Positions 35,141 through 47,489 of a DNA stretch of 64,000 nucleotides are shown here, in pieces. The DNA comes from Peromyscus leucopus. Taxonomy: Eukaryota; Chordata; Mammalia; Rodentia; Cricetidae. The notes below the pieces were generated by a model. The model saw only the letters and a program-made list of their open reading frames with translations. It did no database searches and was not told the origin of the DNA. A program made the translations under genes and the position numbers. The DNA lies in NCBI RefSeq assembly GCF_004664715.2, contig NC_051083.1, forward strand, positions 99,167,661-99,231,660, in the 5' to 3' direction. How positions within the stretch are numbered: position 1 is the stretch's first letter; every line of letters starts with the position of its first letter.

Positions 35141-38100
35141 ATAAACAAATAAATAAAATGTAAAAGATAAAGATTTTTAGAGGACCCTAACAAACAAATA
35201 GAAAATTATTGTTTATAGCTCAGACTTTGAAACCTAATTTTAGCCTTTATTAATGATTGTCACAATAAATGTCAAAAACTATGTTAAAATTATAATCATG
35301 GCATTCACACAATTATGTAATTGCAAATTGCTGCCTATAACACTGTCACTTGAAGCATACAGCTGTCTGTGTTTTACAGATTGATTAAAAACTTTCAGGT
35401 TTTCATGAATTGATTCAGAAGTACCCTGTGTTTATATTCATACAATCATGAAGTATTGAACACTTACCAATGTATTGTTTATGAACTATAATTTCGCATT
35501 TCCTGAAGTAAAACCATATGTGACTGTTGTATTAAATGTTTGTGGGTACTATTTAATATTTTTGAGAAATAAGGAAAGAAAATGAGTCACTGATTCCTAA
35601 GCTTTTAAAAACTGCACAAATTTTTCAACAGTAGGGGGAAAGAAACAATCTAGACAATCACTGAAGCCTGACCTAGAAATAAATGAGAATGTTACATGGG
35701 AATATCAATATTGAACTTAACATTGCAATCCTTCAATAATAAGTGGGAGGAATGCTGGAAAGACACACTTCTGATGGCTAGGTGGTTTATTAATGTGTGT
35801 TCAAATTATGTTTCTCTTGCTGGGTATAGATGGTAATGGAAGTGCACACTGGATGAAAATCTCTGGTTTGTAAGTGAAGTTGGGAAAATCCTGAACAATA
35901 ACTGTGCTCTGGCTACATCAGTCACCTGGGAAATAGTGTTATTCTTCACATCAGAAAGGAAAACTACAGGAAATAGTTGGACCAAGGGTGTAGTTTTTTA
36001 AAAGGAAACAAAATTTGTGTGATAACTTTGATTAGGTGCTATGAGCACCCAGAACATATCTGTCTCTTTAGTTTAATAGACATCCATAAATGCCTAGCAC
36101 ATGATTCTGCTAAAACCTGCTTGCTGCATAAAGTATAAAAGTTTCTTAAATGTAGGGAAGTTAATATAAGCAATCAAAATTATGAGAGTACCAGGAATTT
36201 TAACCAGGGTTAGGAAGAGAATATATGGTTGAGGCAACCAAAGCATAGAGAATAACAAAGTCCAAATCCTCTTGACATGGGGTATGTACACATCTTCTAA
36301 TAATACACTTGGCTGCCATTCACACCCTCCTTTATTTTCTAATGTTTTGAGCAATGGAGTCAGTTTATTCTCCCCTTAATGACAATCAAGCTTAGAAATA
36401 CTCTACTCAATCACACTTCAGTATTCTGGGTGAGAGGTTAAGGATGTTAATATAGCCTGAACTAGTTTTAGGTATATGCACACTAAAGTGAACTATTTGA
36501 TAAAATGGCAGCTTTAGAAATAATCCTCTGTTTATCATCTTATGCTTGTCTACAATATGGTTTTAATCAGATGCATTGTGGGAACAAACATGTGATGTGA
36601 GAAAACGCTTACATAATCTAAGAATGTGCATTAAAACAGAAAAATGCATGCACTATGCTACTTAGCAACCCAAATCCTCCTTCTTTTGAACCCCATGAAA
36701 GGAAGCCCCAAACAACAATTTGAATCCTTGAGTATCCACACTCATGTAGCATACTGTCACTCTTGACAGTGTATTTCTGGTCCATACTATTGTTCTCCTT
36801 TCAATTGGAATTTCAACTTTCTTTATACCTTACACTAAATTCCTATCAACTGCTTTTCATAAGTTTCACATCTTTACCTGTCCTCAGAATCCCTCACTTT
36901 TTCCTTCAATCAATTACAGTCATAAGACTCTGAATACCTTTAAAGAGACACAATCTGTTTGAGTAGGAAGAATAAATAGCATTTGTTTTGGGGAGTTGGG
37001 ATGATCCACAACAGATGAGAAATTTGTAAGTATTGTTCACTGCAGAATTAGAACTTCAAACTCTGCCAAACAGATCTGCCTCCAAATGCTATTTCATTTA
37101 CTCATGAAATAAGTACTTTTGAGCATTTCCTATGTGTCAGGCACTGAAATAAGAGCTGGAGGGATTGTGAAAACAAAATAAGCAATATCTTCACTTAAAA
37201 GAGATTACATTTTTATGATGTTGTAAATAGTAACAGACAACATCATGTAATACCTTTTCAGGAAGCAGATATGTTCCATGAAGAAGAGCAAGATACAAAG
37301 AGAATGCCATAAGAATAGAAGCCTGATGATCTCTTCCCAGAATATTTGCATCAATACAATTATACTGGCTTTTTAGAAGTTGTGTATGAAAGCAGAGACC
37401 TGAAGAAAATAAGAAAGCAAGCCTGGAGAATGATCACTTAAGGGAAATGGAAAACTAATGCTAATGCCTTGTGGTGAAAACACACTAGAGATACATCCAG
37501 CAAAATATAAAAGGGAAGGAAAGAGTTGAAATCATAAGTAATCAGCAGGTTTCTTGAATAAATTGTTGAGCTTATTTAACTCAGCTAGCCCTCTAACTTG
37601 CCAGATGGAGAAGCTGAGATTCATTAAAGAAAATGAATTTTGCACTGACTTAATCAGACTGGGAAGAAAGAAAATTTACAACAAAGCCAGGCAATATAAG
37701 TTTGTCATTGTCTGTCAACATGTCTCTGTTAATATAAGAAAAGAAAAAAAGGAAAAGAAGAAGAGTAATCAAGGTCTGATTAGCCTGGAACCTGAGGTCT
37801 CACTCTCTCTCCTTTCCTGCTCCCCTGCTATGTCCAGCTGAGTCCAGCTAAGCAGTGCACACAGAGCTTTTGCACTAAGAAAAAAGTGAACTCTTAGGAC
37901 TAGGAAAGTCATGAGTAGCTATTGTTCTTGTCATATTCATGCCCTCAGATAATCAAAGTTCCTGGGTGGGCTACACCAGAGAGAGTCAGCAATTTAGAGA
38001 TACTGGGAGTCAGATAACTTTGTTTCTTCTGTGGACCAATATTGAATCCCACAACATGGTAAATAGTAAACTTCATGAGCCTTGAATGTTAAATAAGATA

Positions 38101-40279
38101 CTATAAATGAGCAAGAGTTTTTAAAATAGTCTCTTAACGCAGGTTAGTTTGCAGAAAAAGAGTAAACACATAAGAGATATGATTATATTCAGAATTTTCT
38201 GAACAAAAGCAAGAGCTGTATAGTTGTGTAGGAAACAATCAGGGTTGCACATTCTGTAATCACTCAAGCAAAACACGTATTTTCGGGGGAAATTAAGCAT
38301 ATATTTAGTTGAGGGAACAAAGTGGCATTACACTGTAGAGTCAGACTCAATACATAATAAAATAATATTATACTTCGCTTCCTGTTTTAGAATTTACTTA
38401 TTAAAAATAATGACATACTTATTTTGAAAATAAGTTTGAAAGCGTCTCTCACCTACTATCCCAACCAAATAGTTGAGAAAGCATTAGAAAATTCAGAAAT
38501 TGCATGTTGAGATAATACGAGTCTTGTTAATGCTATAGCTTTAGTCAATTGATCAAACCTGACATAAATTTGCTTTGAAGCAAATTCTTAAGTTGGTTTT
38601 ATGCTATTTTAAATGCAAGGAGGGCACTTCTGAATTCTTTTGATGGAATGATTCAATCAAATAGAGAAAAACAGTCCTTTGATCTTTAGATCACAAACAA
38701 CAAAATTTACCATCACCAATTTCAAGTTAACCAATTACATGGCTCATCAAATTGCATGACAGTAATGAGTTATCCATAAGTCTAATTGAGAAGCACAGTT
38801 TGAGAACACAAATTCTCTTTCCCAGGCAGTTTTTAGGTCACATCCATCATGCAGTTCACTCATCCATCAAACAAGGCTCTATTATGCTCAAAGCATATAC
38901 AGGAATATCATTTTGTTCTGGTTCAAGATGCTCAAGACCTAGAATGTAGTAGTTATTAATAAATAGCTGCTGAATGAAAGAAAAATGCCCTCTCACCCAG
39001 GTCACACTCTAAAACTGACATCTCTGCTTTAAATGGAAAGAAAAGATGCCCATATGTCTATCTCTAAAATTGTATAATTTGCATCAGAGTATTAGTAGCC
39101 ATCATTCAATGTGATGCTAAGGCATATACAAATTATAAGAATGAGACTAGAATATTCTGGGATAAGTCAAAAAATAAAAAGGAGGCTCAAATTCATTTCT
39201 GGTAATTTCATTAATATATAAGTGCTGTCTGAGGCACCTGGAGTCCTCAGAGCTGCTGAAAACGTAAGAATGTGAAATTATTTGTTTGTACTTTTCTCTT
39301 CTTTTCTGCAGTAGTGGTATTTGGGACTAAGAATTATTTGGTTTATGTATGCAAACTAACATTCAAAAATATTTTCTTTTCTAGGTGGTTTATATGAAGA
39401 TGTATGGTCAATCTATGGCAGATAGTGTTACAGAAAGGCAGCCCATCTTCCTAGATTTATAAGTAATGAGGGGAATACAATCAATTCTTCCTTTAATGAT
39501 AACTCTTTAAAATAGCATGGAGATGTCACAAACTATCTGTGCTACTAAGCTCATTTTAATTTTGAGATTTTATTTTCTCAAGTGAGGCTTTCTTGCAGGG
39601 TGATTCCCAAAGGCCTTCCCTGGTTTGCAATGGTGTAGCTCCTCATTTACTTTGAGCTGATACCTATGTAAACATCTGTTCTCATCATGATCCAAAGATA
39701 TGCATTTATTGCTGAGATGATGAATTACGATTAAGATAGAAACTGGATCTCTAAAACTAAACTTACTGGAATGTCACTTGAGCACTTCTAATATTTTCTA
39801 GAAGAGATAGGTATGTAAATAATAAATTATATGAAAATAAACCAGTGCAGTTAAAAGTCCATTTATATAAAACTAACAAGAATTTAAGCACAGAAAACAG
39901 AAACAGCACTTTTATTTACACCAAAGAGTACATTTATTGAGCTATGGTCAATGTTATTCCAGGAATAAAATATTGCAATAAAAAAATTGAAGAGGAGATT
40001 TACACCCAGAAATATACTCAGCTTGTCTCAAAAGGCCAGGATGATAAGAATCAAAGAGGCAAATCAAGAAATTATTCAACACAGGCCACAGTGAAAGGAA
40101 AACAAGATTGTTGACATTGGGTTTAGTTAAAAATATGGAGACAGTTACACGCACAGCATGGTTCTAATATTAATGGTAGAAGTATTAGTAGCACCACTAT
40201 TTTTAAAGAAGCCATGTCAGCATGCACAATTTCATAGACCTTTTTGCACTCAGTTTGCCTGTTCATTTCTCATATAGCT
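35141..40279. other. 5-kb repeat-poor AT-rich stretch
   Basis: The longest stretch in the window without a recognisable young repeat. Weak ancient signals: 37098-37190 ('ttgagcatttcctatgtgtcaggcactgaa') and 38925-38985 ('gaatgtagtagttattaataaatagctgctgaatg') look like L2/MIR ends. No convincing ORF: the 95-codon frame 37554-37841 and the 86-codon minus frame 36094-36354 have no motif. Confidence 0.4.
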
Positions 40280-41027
40280 TATGTAATTAGTATGTTTATT
40301 CTCTTTTTATAAACTAAAAACAGCCTTTACATGATTGAGTCTCGCTAAAAGATTTTTGTAACTCCACAGCTTATGTTCTGAAATCCATCACAGTGTGTAC
40401 ACAAACATGACTATGATGGTTCCAGGGATTTTCACTCTAGCTTTGCATACTTAAGAACTCTTTCTGCCATATGAATAAATATTTCCCTTTGGCACTTCTT
40501 TACTTAAACTGTGTTCATAGCTTCTTTGATGTTTCCAACACGGCTTGTGATATGCTACATTTAATTAACTAAAGCTCATTTTAATAGTTGCTCCATTCTC
40601 ATCTTCTTGAATCTTGAGTGACACATCTGTTCCCTTGATAAGATTAAGCTTAGAAGGCTGCCTACATTGATAGCAACACTTGCTTGCACTCATGGTTTTA
40701 AATCTTAGCAGTGTCCATTTCTCAAAATAACAAAGCTCCAATTGTACTGAAACATCTGCACTTGTGATCTGAAAATGAACTTTACCACTTATGGACAATG
40801 TATAACTTGGGTGCAAAATAGTATCAGTGTTAATTGTTATTGAAGAAAATGATTGCATATTTACTGCCATTTTGTCTGAATGTCTCCAGGATTTTGTAAC
40901 AAACTTATAACTAACATTTTAAAGTTTAATTCCTTCTTTGGAGAATCCTTTTGTATAGTAGCTATTGTCTACACTTTCATCTTCGTCTGTCATCATTGGA
41001 TATGTGAAAGGTACAAATATATCTCTC
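40280..41027 (-). pseudogene. Unidentified coding-like remnant (retrocopy or orphan 3' exon)
   Basis: I do not recognise the parent. Minus-strand translation from about 41027 gives ~32 codons (including VPFTYPMMTDEDESVDN and YYTKGFSKEGIKL), one TAA stop (40918-40920), then an open frame in the same phase to the stop at 40565-40567. The longest ATG frame, 40565-40870, is 101 codons. The peptide is protein-like: mixed hydrophobic/charged, beta-rich look, two Cys pairs (CCYQC at its centre), acidic DEDES and QEDENG patches, C-terminus ending MSFS. Continuity in one phase on both sides of a single stop argues against chance. Downstream, an AATAAA lies near 40297-40303 on the same strand, a plausible polyadenylation signal, but there is no A tail or TSD. 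A real terminal exon is an alternative; 'caatttag' at 41028-41035 could be a weak acceptor. Confidence 0.4.
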
Positions 41028-41167
41028 TAAATTGATTATCTATGATATGCACTGGAGAAAATTTAACCCAAAAGTCATACTGCTGACAATGGGAATGCAG
41101 AAATAATTAGAAATTGTTATCAACAGAACTTATCATTTAATCTAACACTACCTGACATCTATTTCCT

Positions 41168-41320
41168 TTTTTAGTGGGGTTCAAGACAGGGTTCCTCTGT
41201 GTAGCCCTGGCTATCCTAGAATTCATTCTGTAGACCAGGCTGGCCTCAAACTCACAGAGATCCACCTTCCTCTGCCTCTGGAGCGTGGAATTAAAGGCAT
41301 ACACTACCACTACCTACCTG
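41168..41320 (-). mobile_element. B1 SINE, antisense
   Basis: 'ttcaagacagggttcctctgtgtagccctgg ... ctggcctcaaactcacagagatccacc ... ggaattaaaggcatacactaccac' is a full-length but diverged antisense B1. Confidence 0.9.
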
Positions 41321-41639
41321 TTTCTTAAAATTTTTAATATTACTTGAGACAGTGGATCTTAAATTTATTGATTGTCCCAATAATAACTAGTATAATTAAA
41401 GTACTGAAAGGTGATCTGAAAATGAAATCTGTAGATGAAACAACTCTTACATTTTTAAGCAAATAAATCCCAAATTTGCTTGATTACAGCTCTCTTGCAC
41501 TGTCTCTATTTTCTCTTATTCCCTTTTCCTTTCCCCATACCATGACTTTTAACTTTTAAAGTCAATTGAAGCTAGCATAATTATGGCACTATCATGCACA
41601 CTTTGTTCTTATTCAAAGTGGCAGCAGTTAACTCTGCAG
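41321..41639. other. Spacer, no recognised feature
   Basis: Nothing recognised. Confidence 0.4.
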
Positions 41640-42102
41640 CTCACACACGATTGAGCCTGTATGATAATGAGTATTCAGAGACGGGTAGTTCCTGGGGGGT
41701 GATCACCAACCTAAGACAGAGCACCTTTGTGGCCTGGGCAGGTGTCTCCATGATGGGTAAGGTGACCTGCTGACGTCACACTCAACCTAAGTCAGAAGCT
41801 CATTTTTTAATAAAAGTGGGACCTTTAGGTCCCTGGCCCCTGTTTTGGGTAACTGTTGCCTTGCTTGCGGACCTTGACCTTGATATCCTCCCTATGCTAA
41901 TTCCCTGCCAGGTTTCACCCTCCTGAATGCATAAGGGAAGTTCCTTGTCCTTGTATCATGAATAACGGGCTTAGATGAATAACAGCTTAGATGCAAGATT
42001 GTAAAACATCTGTAGCGAACTTCTGCCCTCTGGGGTCCTCCCATTGTGCTGTAAGCCTATATTTAAGACCTCCTCCCTCATTAAATAAATGACATTCGGC
42101 AT
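41640..42102 (+). mobile_element. ERV 3' end with LTR (ERVK-like), sense
   Basis: A GC-richer block with a purine tract AATAAAAGTGGGACC (41809-41823) that could be a polypurine tract. The LTR-like sequence after it ends with a TATA-like 'ctatatttaagacc' (about 42057) and ATTAAATAAATG (42081-42092) as polyadenylation signal, then a short 'acattcggca' end. The upstream 41640-41800 would be the 3' internal region of the provirus. No open reading frame survives. The layout supports an LTR retroelement; class and borders are inference. Confidence 0.5.
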
Positions 42103-42195
42103 TTAAAATTAATATCTATAATATATTTTATTATATATATAATATTTCATATATAATTGAATGAATACTGCTAATGTAATCTATGAACACCACAA

Positions 42196-42244
42196 ATGTG
42201 ATTAATATCATGAGTGTAATTAATGAATATCATGAGTGTAATTT
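42196..42244. repeat. Two tandem copies of a ~22-bp unit
   Basis: 'aatatcatgagtgtaatt' occurs twice, 22 bp apart, in an AT-rich stretch (42100-42275). Confidence 0.8.
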
Positions 42245-42442
42245 AAAAAAATAAAAAAAAGTAAATAAAAAAAAAAGAGTAAGGGATCTGAGTGCTTGCT
42301 TCCAACATCAGTCCTGTACAGCTACAAACTGGTCTCCCCTAGACACCCTAGAGGTGGCCCACTCTAAAAGATGCTGTCACTCCTGCCCTGCCACCTCAAG
42401 AAGCTGGGTATTTACACTAATTTAAACCAAGACTTTTCTCAT

Positions 42443-42763
42443 TGTAGTGGGTAGCCATTCCAGCTTGGATCTGGAAGTTCCAACCCCCATTGAGACTCTG
42501 GCAACTGTCACGCCTACGAGGCGGGGCAAGGGGAGGCGCCGAGGGACCCGAGAGCTGGATGGGCCAGCGCTCGCTCTGGGCGCTCTCTCGTTGCCGGGAC
42601 GCTGACCAGTGCAGATTGACTGTGTAGAGCTCCGGAGAACACCGCTGGACTGCATTACACCTTCCCCAGACCCTGCGACCTACCCATTACTTAATTTGTG
42701 AGTTACGCCATTAAATAAATATCCTTTTAACTACGTGGAGTGGCCAAAATAATTTCTCCAATA
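42443..42763 (+). mobile_element. Solo LTR, 'LTR-A' family, 321 bp with 5-bp TSD
   Basis: Begins TGTAGTGGGTAGCCATTCC and ends GGCCAAAATAATTTCTCCAATA. The exact direct repeat CTCAT abuts both ends (42438-42442, 42764-42768). The centre is GC- and CpG-rich ('cgcctacgaggcggggc', 'cagcgctcgctctgggcgc'), unlike the AT-rich host. Near the 3' end ATTAAATAAAT (about 42711-42721) supplies a polyadenylation signal and sets the sense as plus. No gag, pol or primer-binding site adjoins, so it is a solo LTR. It has the same length as the copy at 55318-55638. Confidence 0.82.
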
Positions 42764-43676
42764 CTCATCATTAGTTCAAAAGTTCAGATGAAATTCTCTA
42801 AATAGAAGGTATCAATGTTTTTTGTTTTTCAATTTTGTTTTCATTCAGCCAAGCCATTGATATGAATAGACTGTTTTGTATAAACCAGCTATTCTCAGAG
42901 GAACGTAATTTCTATTTTCAAAACTTTGGAACTAAGGTGGTACCTGGTACCATAATTTACATTTTCTAAGTTATCACATTAGAATTTGATATAACAGTCG
43001 GCTTTTTGTGTTAGAGTTGTTCATAATTTTATGAATCAATAATAAATTAGCATGAAATAGCAATTCTATCATATCAGCAGGCATGTCCTCAAGGTCACTT
43101 TAAATGATTTATGACTAAGAAAATTAATATAGATTTTATGATTTGTTTAGGTGACTTTTGTATACAGAAGCTAAGAATTCCTCAGGTTTTTCGGAGTATT
43201 CAATATTTCTCCTTACCAGAAATACTAAACCAAAAAAGTACTCTACAGTAAAAGCAAAAATTGCAATATAAATCTTTTATCTTTTAATAGTCATTTCTTT
43301 GATCATTCATTTCTTCAACATATGTTAAGTTTCTACTTAGTACTGAGCACTACACTCGGTAAAGGCCTATGCAGAAATCTGAATGGAACACAGAACCCTG
43401 ACTAAGGGACTAGTTAATAAAAAGAAACTATTATAGAAAAATTGAAATATCTTAGACACTATAAGAAAGAGGAGATGTACCATAAAACACAGAGGCAAAA
43501 ACAACAAAGCATTTCTTCATACTAAAGATCAGTCCAACAACCAAGCATCAACAGAGTGAGTAGGATAAGAGTACACTTTTGGAGCTACAAAGAATAGAGA
43601 CATTTTGTATCATACTGTCTTATTTTGCTAACTATTGCTGTGATAAAACATTGACCAAAAGTAATTTGGAGAGGAA

Positions 43677-43852
43677 GGTTGGAGAGATGGCTCAGTAGTT
43701 AAAAACATTGGTTGCTCTAACAAAGGTCCCAGGTTCGATTTCCAGCACCCATATGCCCATATGGTAGCTCACAACCATCTCTAACTCTAGTTGGAGGGGA
43801 TACAATGCCATATGCTGGCCTGCACAGGCACAGCACACATGTAATGCACATC

Positions 43853-43897
<45 letters not shown>

Positions 43898-43941
43898 CAC
43901 TCACACACATCAAATAAAATAAATTTAAAATTTAAAACAAG
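43677..43941 (+). mobile_element. B2/B3-type SINE with TSD and (CA)n tail
   Basis: 'ggttggagagatggctcagtagttaaaa ... ggtcccaggttcgatttccagcaccc ... gtagctcacaaccatctctaactc' is a B2-class SINE with visible A and B boxes. Flanking repeats TTGGAGAGGAA (43666-43676) and TTGAAGAGGAA (43942-43952) match 10 of 11. It contains the CA array at 43853-43896. Confidence 0.92.
43853..43896. repeat. (CA)n microsatellite, ~22 units
   Basis: A perfect CA array within the 3' part of the SINE. Confidence 0.97.
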
Positions 43942-44631
43942 TTGAAGAGGAAACGATTTATTTAGCTTATAAATTCTGATCATGTACTATCATCGAGGGA
44001 AGTTGGGACAAAAACTCAAGCAAAAGAAGAGGCAGGAATTATGTTAGAAAGCTGCCTACTGGCTTGCTCAGCTTGCTTTCTTTTACAGCCCAGGCCTACT
44101 TTCTCCCAGAGTGCCACCTCATACACTGGACTGGTTTCTCCCATATCAACCAAAAGTCAAGAAAATGATACACATGTATGCATATAAATCAACCTAATAG
44201 ATTTCTCTCTTCCCACGTGACTCTGGGTTTATGTCAAGTTGACAGAAATTAATCAGCACAATTAATCTCCTAATTTTATGGAAGTCTTATCAATCAAATA
44301 TGTTAATGCTATGTGCTAAATACTGAAATGTTAAGTAAAATGAATGACTTAGTTTTATAAATATCTTGAAGCACTTAGTGAATACACGCTAACAAAATAA
44401 AATTGTGCCCTATCAACATGCGGAATGGTGCAGAAATAATACCATTCTTAATATCTCAGATGTATGCAGACTTAACAATTGGAAAGAACGGAAATTGATA
44501 CTATATACAACGAAGTGCATGTATTAATTTAAAGTAAGTTCAGAACAAACACAGCTCTGACAACCAATTTGGATTGTCTAAATTGAAATTGGATTAAGAA
44601 ATTGCTATAAAATTAATGATACACCTCTTTG

Positions 44632-44958
44632 GCACTGTCTATGAAGAGATTTCCAATAATGATTCAGGAAGAACATCTTGCTGAATGTAGGCAACACCAA
44701 TGGATGAGGATCTGGACTGAATGAAAAAGACATATAAACACTGCTATTTCCCTTTCTAGTTTCTGAATCTGATGAGATGCAAGGATGTGAGGAGCCCCAC
44801 CCATTTGCTTTTGTGATGTGGACCAGTCTACAGCTATGCATTTCCTGCCACAACAGACTGTATCCTCTCAAAATGTGGGCCAAATGATACTTCTGCTCTG
44901 TTAGGTTTCTTGTGCTTGGCATGTTGTCACAGCAATGCGGGGATTAACTAGTATAACA
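44632..44958 (+). mobile_element. MaLR-like LTR, sense, diverged
   Basis: 'gaacatcttgctgaatgtaggcaacacc', 'ggactgaatgaaaaagac' and the 3' end 'gtgggccaaatgatacttctgctc ... ttgtcacagcaatgcggggattaactagtat' follow the order of a rodent MaLR LTR. The minus frame 44605-44922 is an artefact of it. Confidence 0.5.
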
Positions 44959-45953
44959 GCTGACTTAACTTTTCCTTCTCCATTCATTCACACAATTACA
45001 TTCAAATAGAGAATCTCATTTACACATCCCCCAAATGTGTTTTTAACTCATTTAGGAAGATAGCTGAGTGTATAAATGTTGATGGTGATGTTTAATCAAA
45101 GCATTACACATTTCTCATTCTCATCCTCCAGGTAAGAAAGACACCACAATTAAAAATGTATATGCACTTTTCTAGTTGCCACCTTATTAAAAATAAAATA
45201 CTACATAAGCTTAATAAGATCATCTAGATTACTCCAGTCAATTTTCCTATATGGAACTCTAAATCATGGATTCAAATGCTTTAGCTATTATAACTGACTG
45301 AACTAAATGTGGTGTGTGTGTATATATGATTATTGAATTCTGGATTCATTGCCCAGGATTGGTTCAGTTATAATTACAAGCTACTAAGGGCAGAGCCCTG
45401 TAGCATACGTAGTCAGTGGGGGATATTTTGATTCAAAATTATCAAATTAGATATTTTAACCACAGAAATGAATAAGTATATCCCTCACAAATTATAGATA
45501 ATAGTTCAGGTTTCAGGTTAAACAATGAAAAGAAAAGAAATCATAAAGAAAGTTGGAAAAGAAGAAAATTTGGGAAAGAAAGATGAGGTCCTGCAAGTAG
45601 GTATTTCTTTGGGAGATGGTAAGGAATAGACTGTGAGCTTTTGGAGCTAAGCTAATTAGTATAAAGGGCTATCATAAGTAGTAAGATTGTCATTTTGTCA
45701 GTCTTCATAATCTTTCTTGATTAAAAATGACTCTCACTGACATTCAAAATGAATTCCTTTGCAAAACAGAGCAGAACAAAAATGCTTTGCTCCGACAGTT
45801 GAAGATTCCTCAGGCCCTTTGGATAAAAAATAATAGTGTGTTTCATTTAAGATTCAGAAACAGAGAGAATAATGTGGATTAGATGCAGAATTTACCAATA
45901 TCGATCAAGTTCAAAGAAAAAAGAAATGCCACCACTAAAGAGAAAAAGTACAA
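44959..45953. other. AT-rich spacer, no recognised feature
   Basis: Nothing recognised. Confidence 0.4.
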
Positions 45954-45959
45954 TTCAAT

Positions 45960-46304
45960 TACTGTGGATATCACTCTATATAAATAAAACACTGATGGCC
46001 AGTGACCAGACAGGAAGTATAGGCAGGACAAGGAGAGAGGAGAATTGGGGAAACAGGAAGAAGGACAGAGAGACACTGCAGCCACTGCCAGGACAAGCAG
46101 CATGTAAAGACGCTGGTAAGCCACCAGCCACGTGGCAAGGTATAGATTTATAAAAATGGGCTAATTTAAGATAAAAGAACAGTTAGCAAGAAGCCTGCCA
46201 CAGCCATACAGTTTATAAGTAATATAAGTCTGAGTGATTATTTTATATGTGGATTGTGGGACTGTGGGGCTTGTTAGAACCTGGAGAGAAGCCCTCCAGC
46301 AACA
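45960..46304 (+). mobile_element. Solo LTR, 'LTR-B' family (ERVK-like), 345 bp with 6-bp TSD
   Basis: Starts TACTGTGGATATCACTC and ends CCCTCCAGCAACA. The exact repeat TTCAAT abuts both ends (45954-45959, 46305-46310). A TATAAATAAAA box lies close to the start; the middle carries 'gtaagccaccagccacgtggcaaggtatag'. Its last ~50 bp match the LTR end at 29304-29353, where a Lys-type primer-binding site follows; that fixes sense and identity as a retroviral LTR. Here no PBS follows, as expected of a solo LTR. The 93-codon frame 45872-46153 is not a gene. Confidence 0.78.
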
Positions 46305-46310
46305 TTCAAT

Positions 46311-46904
46311 AATTGGAAAATCTAGAGAAAGAACCTTACTATGGACTTCATGTCCAGATGAAGATATCAGTGTTGGATTCCACATTGATACTCTTATGTA
46401 CTTAGGACTCTTCCTGTTAAAATTATGATGACAATCAGAAGGGAAATCATAATGTTAAGACAATGTTAAGAATATTTTTGAAGAAAAACGTTTGGAGGCA
46501 AAAGATAATGACTGAATACTTACTAGTAAGTGAAAATTTGTTTGATGAGCCCCAACAACTCATTGAAATAGCATGCTATGCCAGCTATCATTCTTCTGCT
46601 GAGAATGTGATCTGTATGCAGAGACTCAGATTTATGCATGCTGGTGTGTAGGCACCTCCTTGCTCTAGTGTTATATTCAATATTACTAAGTTTTGTATTC
46701 TACATTTCACCACAGAAAATGACTCCATGTTTTCTGTCAAAGCTCTTTAGATATTAAATTCCAATCTCAGTTCAATCAAAACTAATAAAATTGATAAACC
46801 AATCGACAAATAGCACAGGATTGGCTGTGTGTTACTACCATTTTAGCATTTTTGTATCATTGGTTTTATGATTTATTTGCTCTGAAACTCTTTTCTGTTT
46901 TGCT
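46311..46904. other. AT-rich spacer, no recognised feature
   Basis: Nothing recognised. Confidence 0.4.
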
Positions 46905-47488
46905 TTAAGAACTTCATATGTGTGTACAGTGAAATATGATCACATCTATGATACATTCCCCAATCATATGTACCATACCACATAGCTCTCAACTTCCTAT
47001 CATCCGTTTTTTCTTTTGTTTTGTTTTTTGATAGCCCCTAAATTCAGTAAATGATACCCATATGTGGGTGGATGTGGAGCCATCCACTGGAACATAAGAA
47101 ATCTATCAGTCACATCCTCATTAAAGACTGATTCTCTCTCCCTCAGAAACTATGCACTGCTAATAGTTATCCACATGGAATGGTGCCTTGAGATCATCTG
47201 CCCCATTTCTGCCAGGATTTTGACTGACTTAATCTTGTATAGCCTGTGTACAGGTAATCACAGTTATTGAGTTCATAAATGTGAAATTATATCATGTGCA
47301 GAAGAGAAGAGTTCATGTCACTCTCCCTCATCAATTATCTCTTAAATTCTTTCTGCCTCCTCTTCCAAAATGGTCAGAGACTGAAGAGCAGGGAACAGCT
47401 AATGTACATGTGCTGTTTAGGGATGAGCACTTAATCTCTTATTTGAGTATTTTGACCAATTATGCATCTCTCTGGTTTTTGCTCTCCA
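46905..47488 (-). mobile_element. Old L1 3' UTR, antisense
   Basis: Shares order and wording with the antisense L1 at 58270-58880: 'ggatgtggagccatccactggaacataagaaatc', 'ctttctgcctcctcttccaaaatggtc' and 'tttagggatgagcacttaatctc'. No coding sequence. Confidence 0.55.
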
Positions 47489-47489
47489 C

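Larger units (their letters stand above)
43618..44260 (-). mobile_element. Rodent MaLR-like LTR element, antisense, split by a SINE
   Basis: 'gctaactattgctgtgataaaacattgaccaaaagtaa' at the left and 'gatttatttagcttataaa ... catcgagggaagttgggac ... gctcagcttgctttctttta' through 'atgtcaagttgacagaaatt' at the right form one element once the B2-type SINE is removed. Family name uncertain. Confidence 0.5.

Noticed and set aside
42422..42655. Arg/Ser-rich frame in the GC-rich block
   Set aside because: It lies in the LTR-A element; GC-rich DNA has few stops, so long frames arise by chance.
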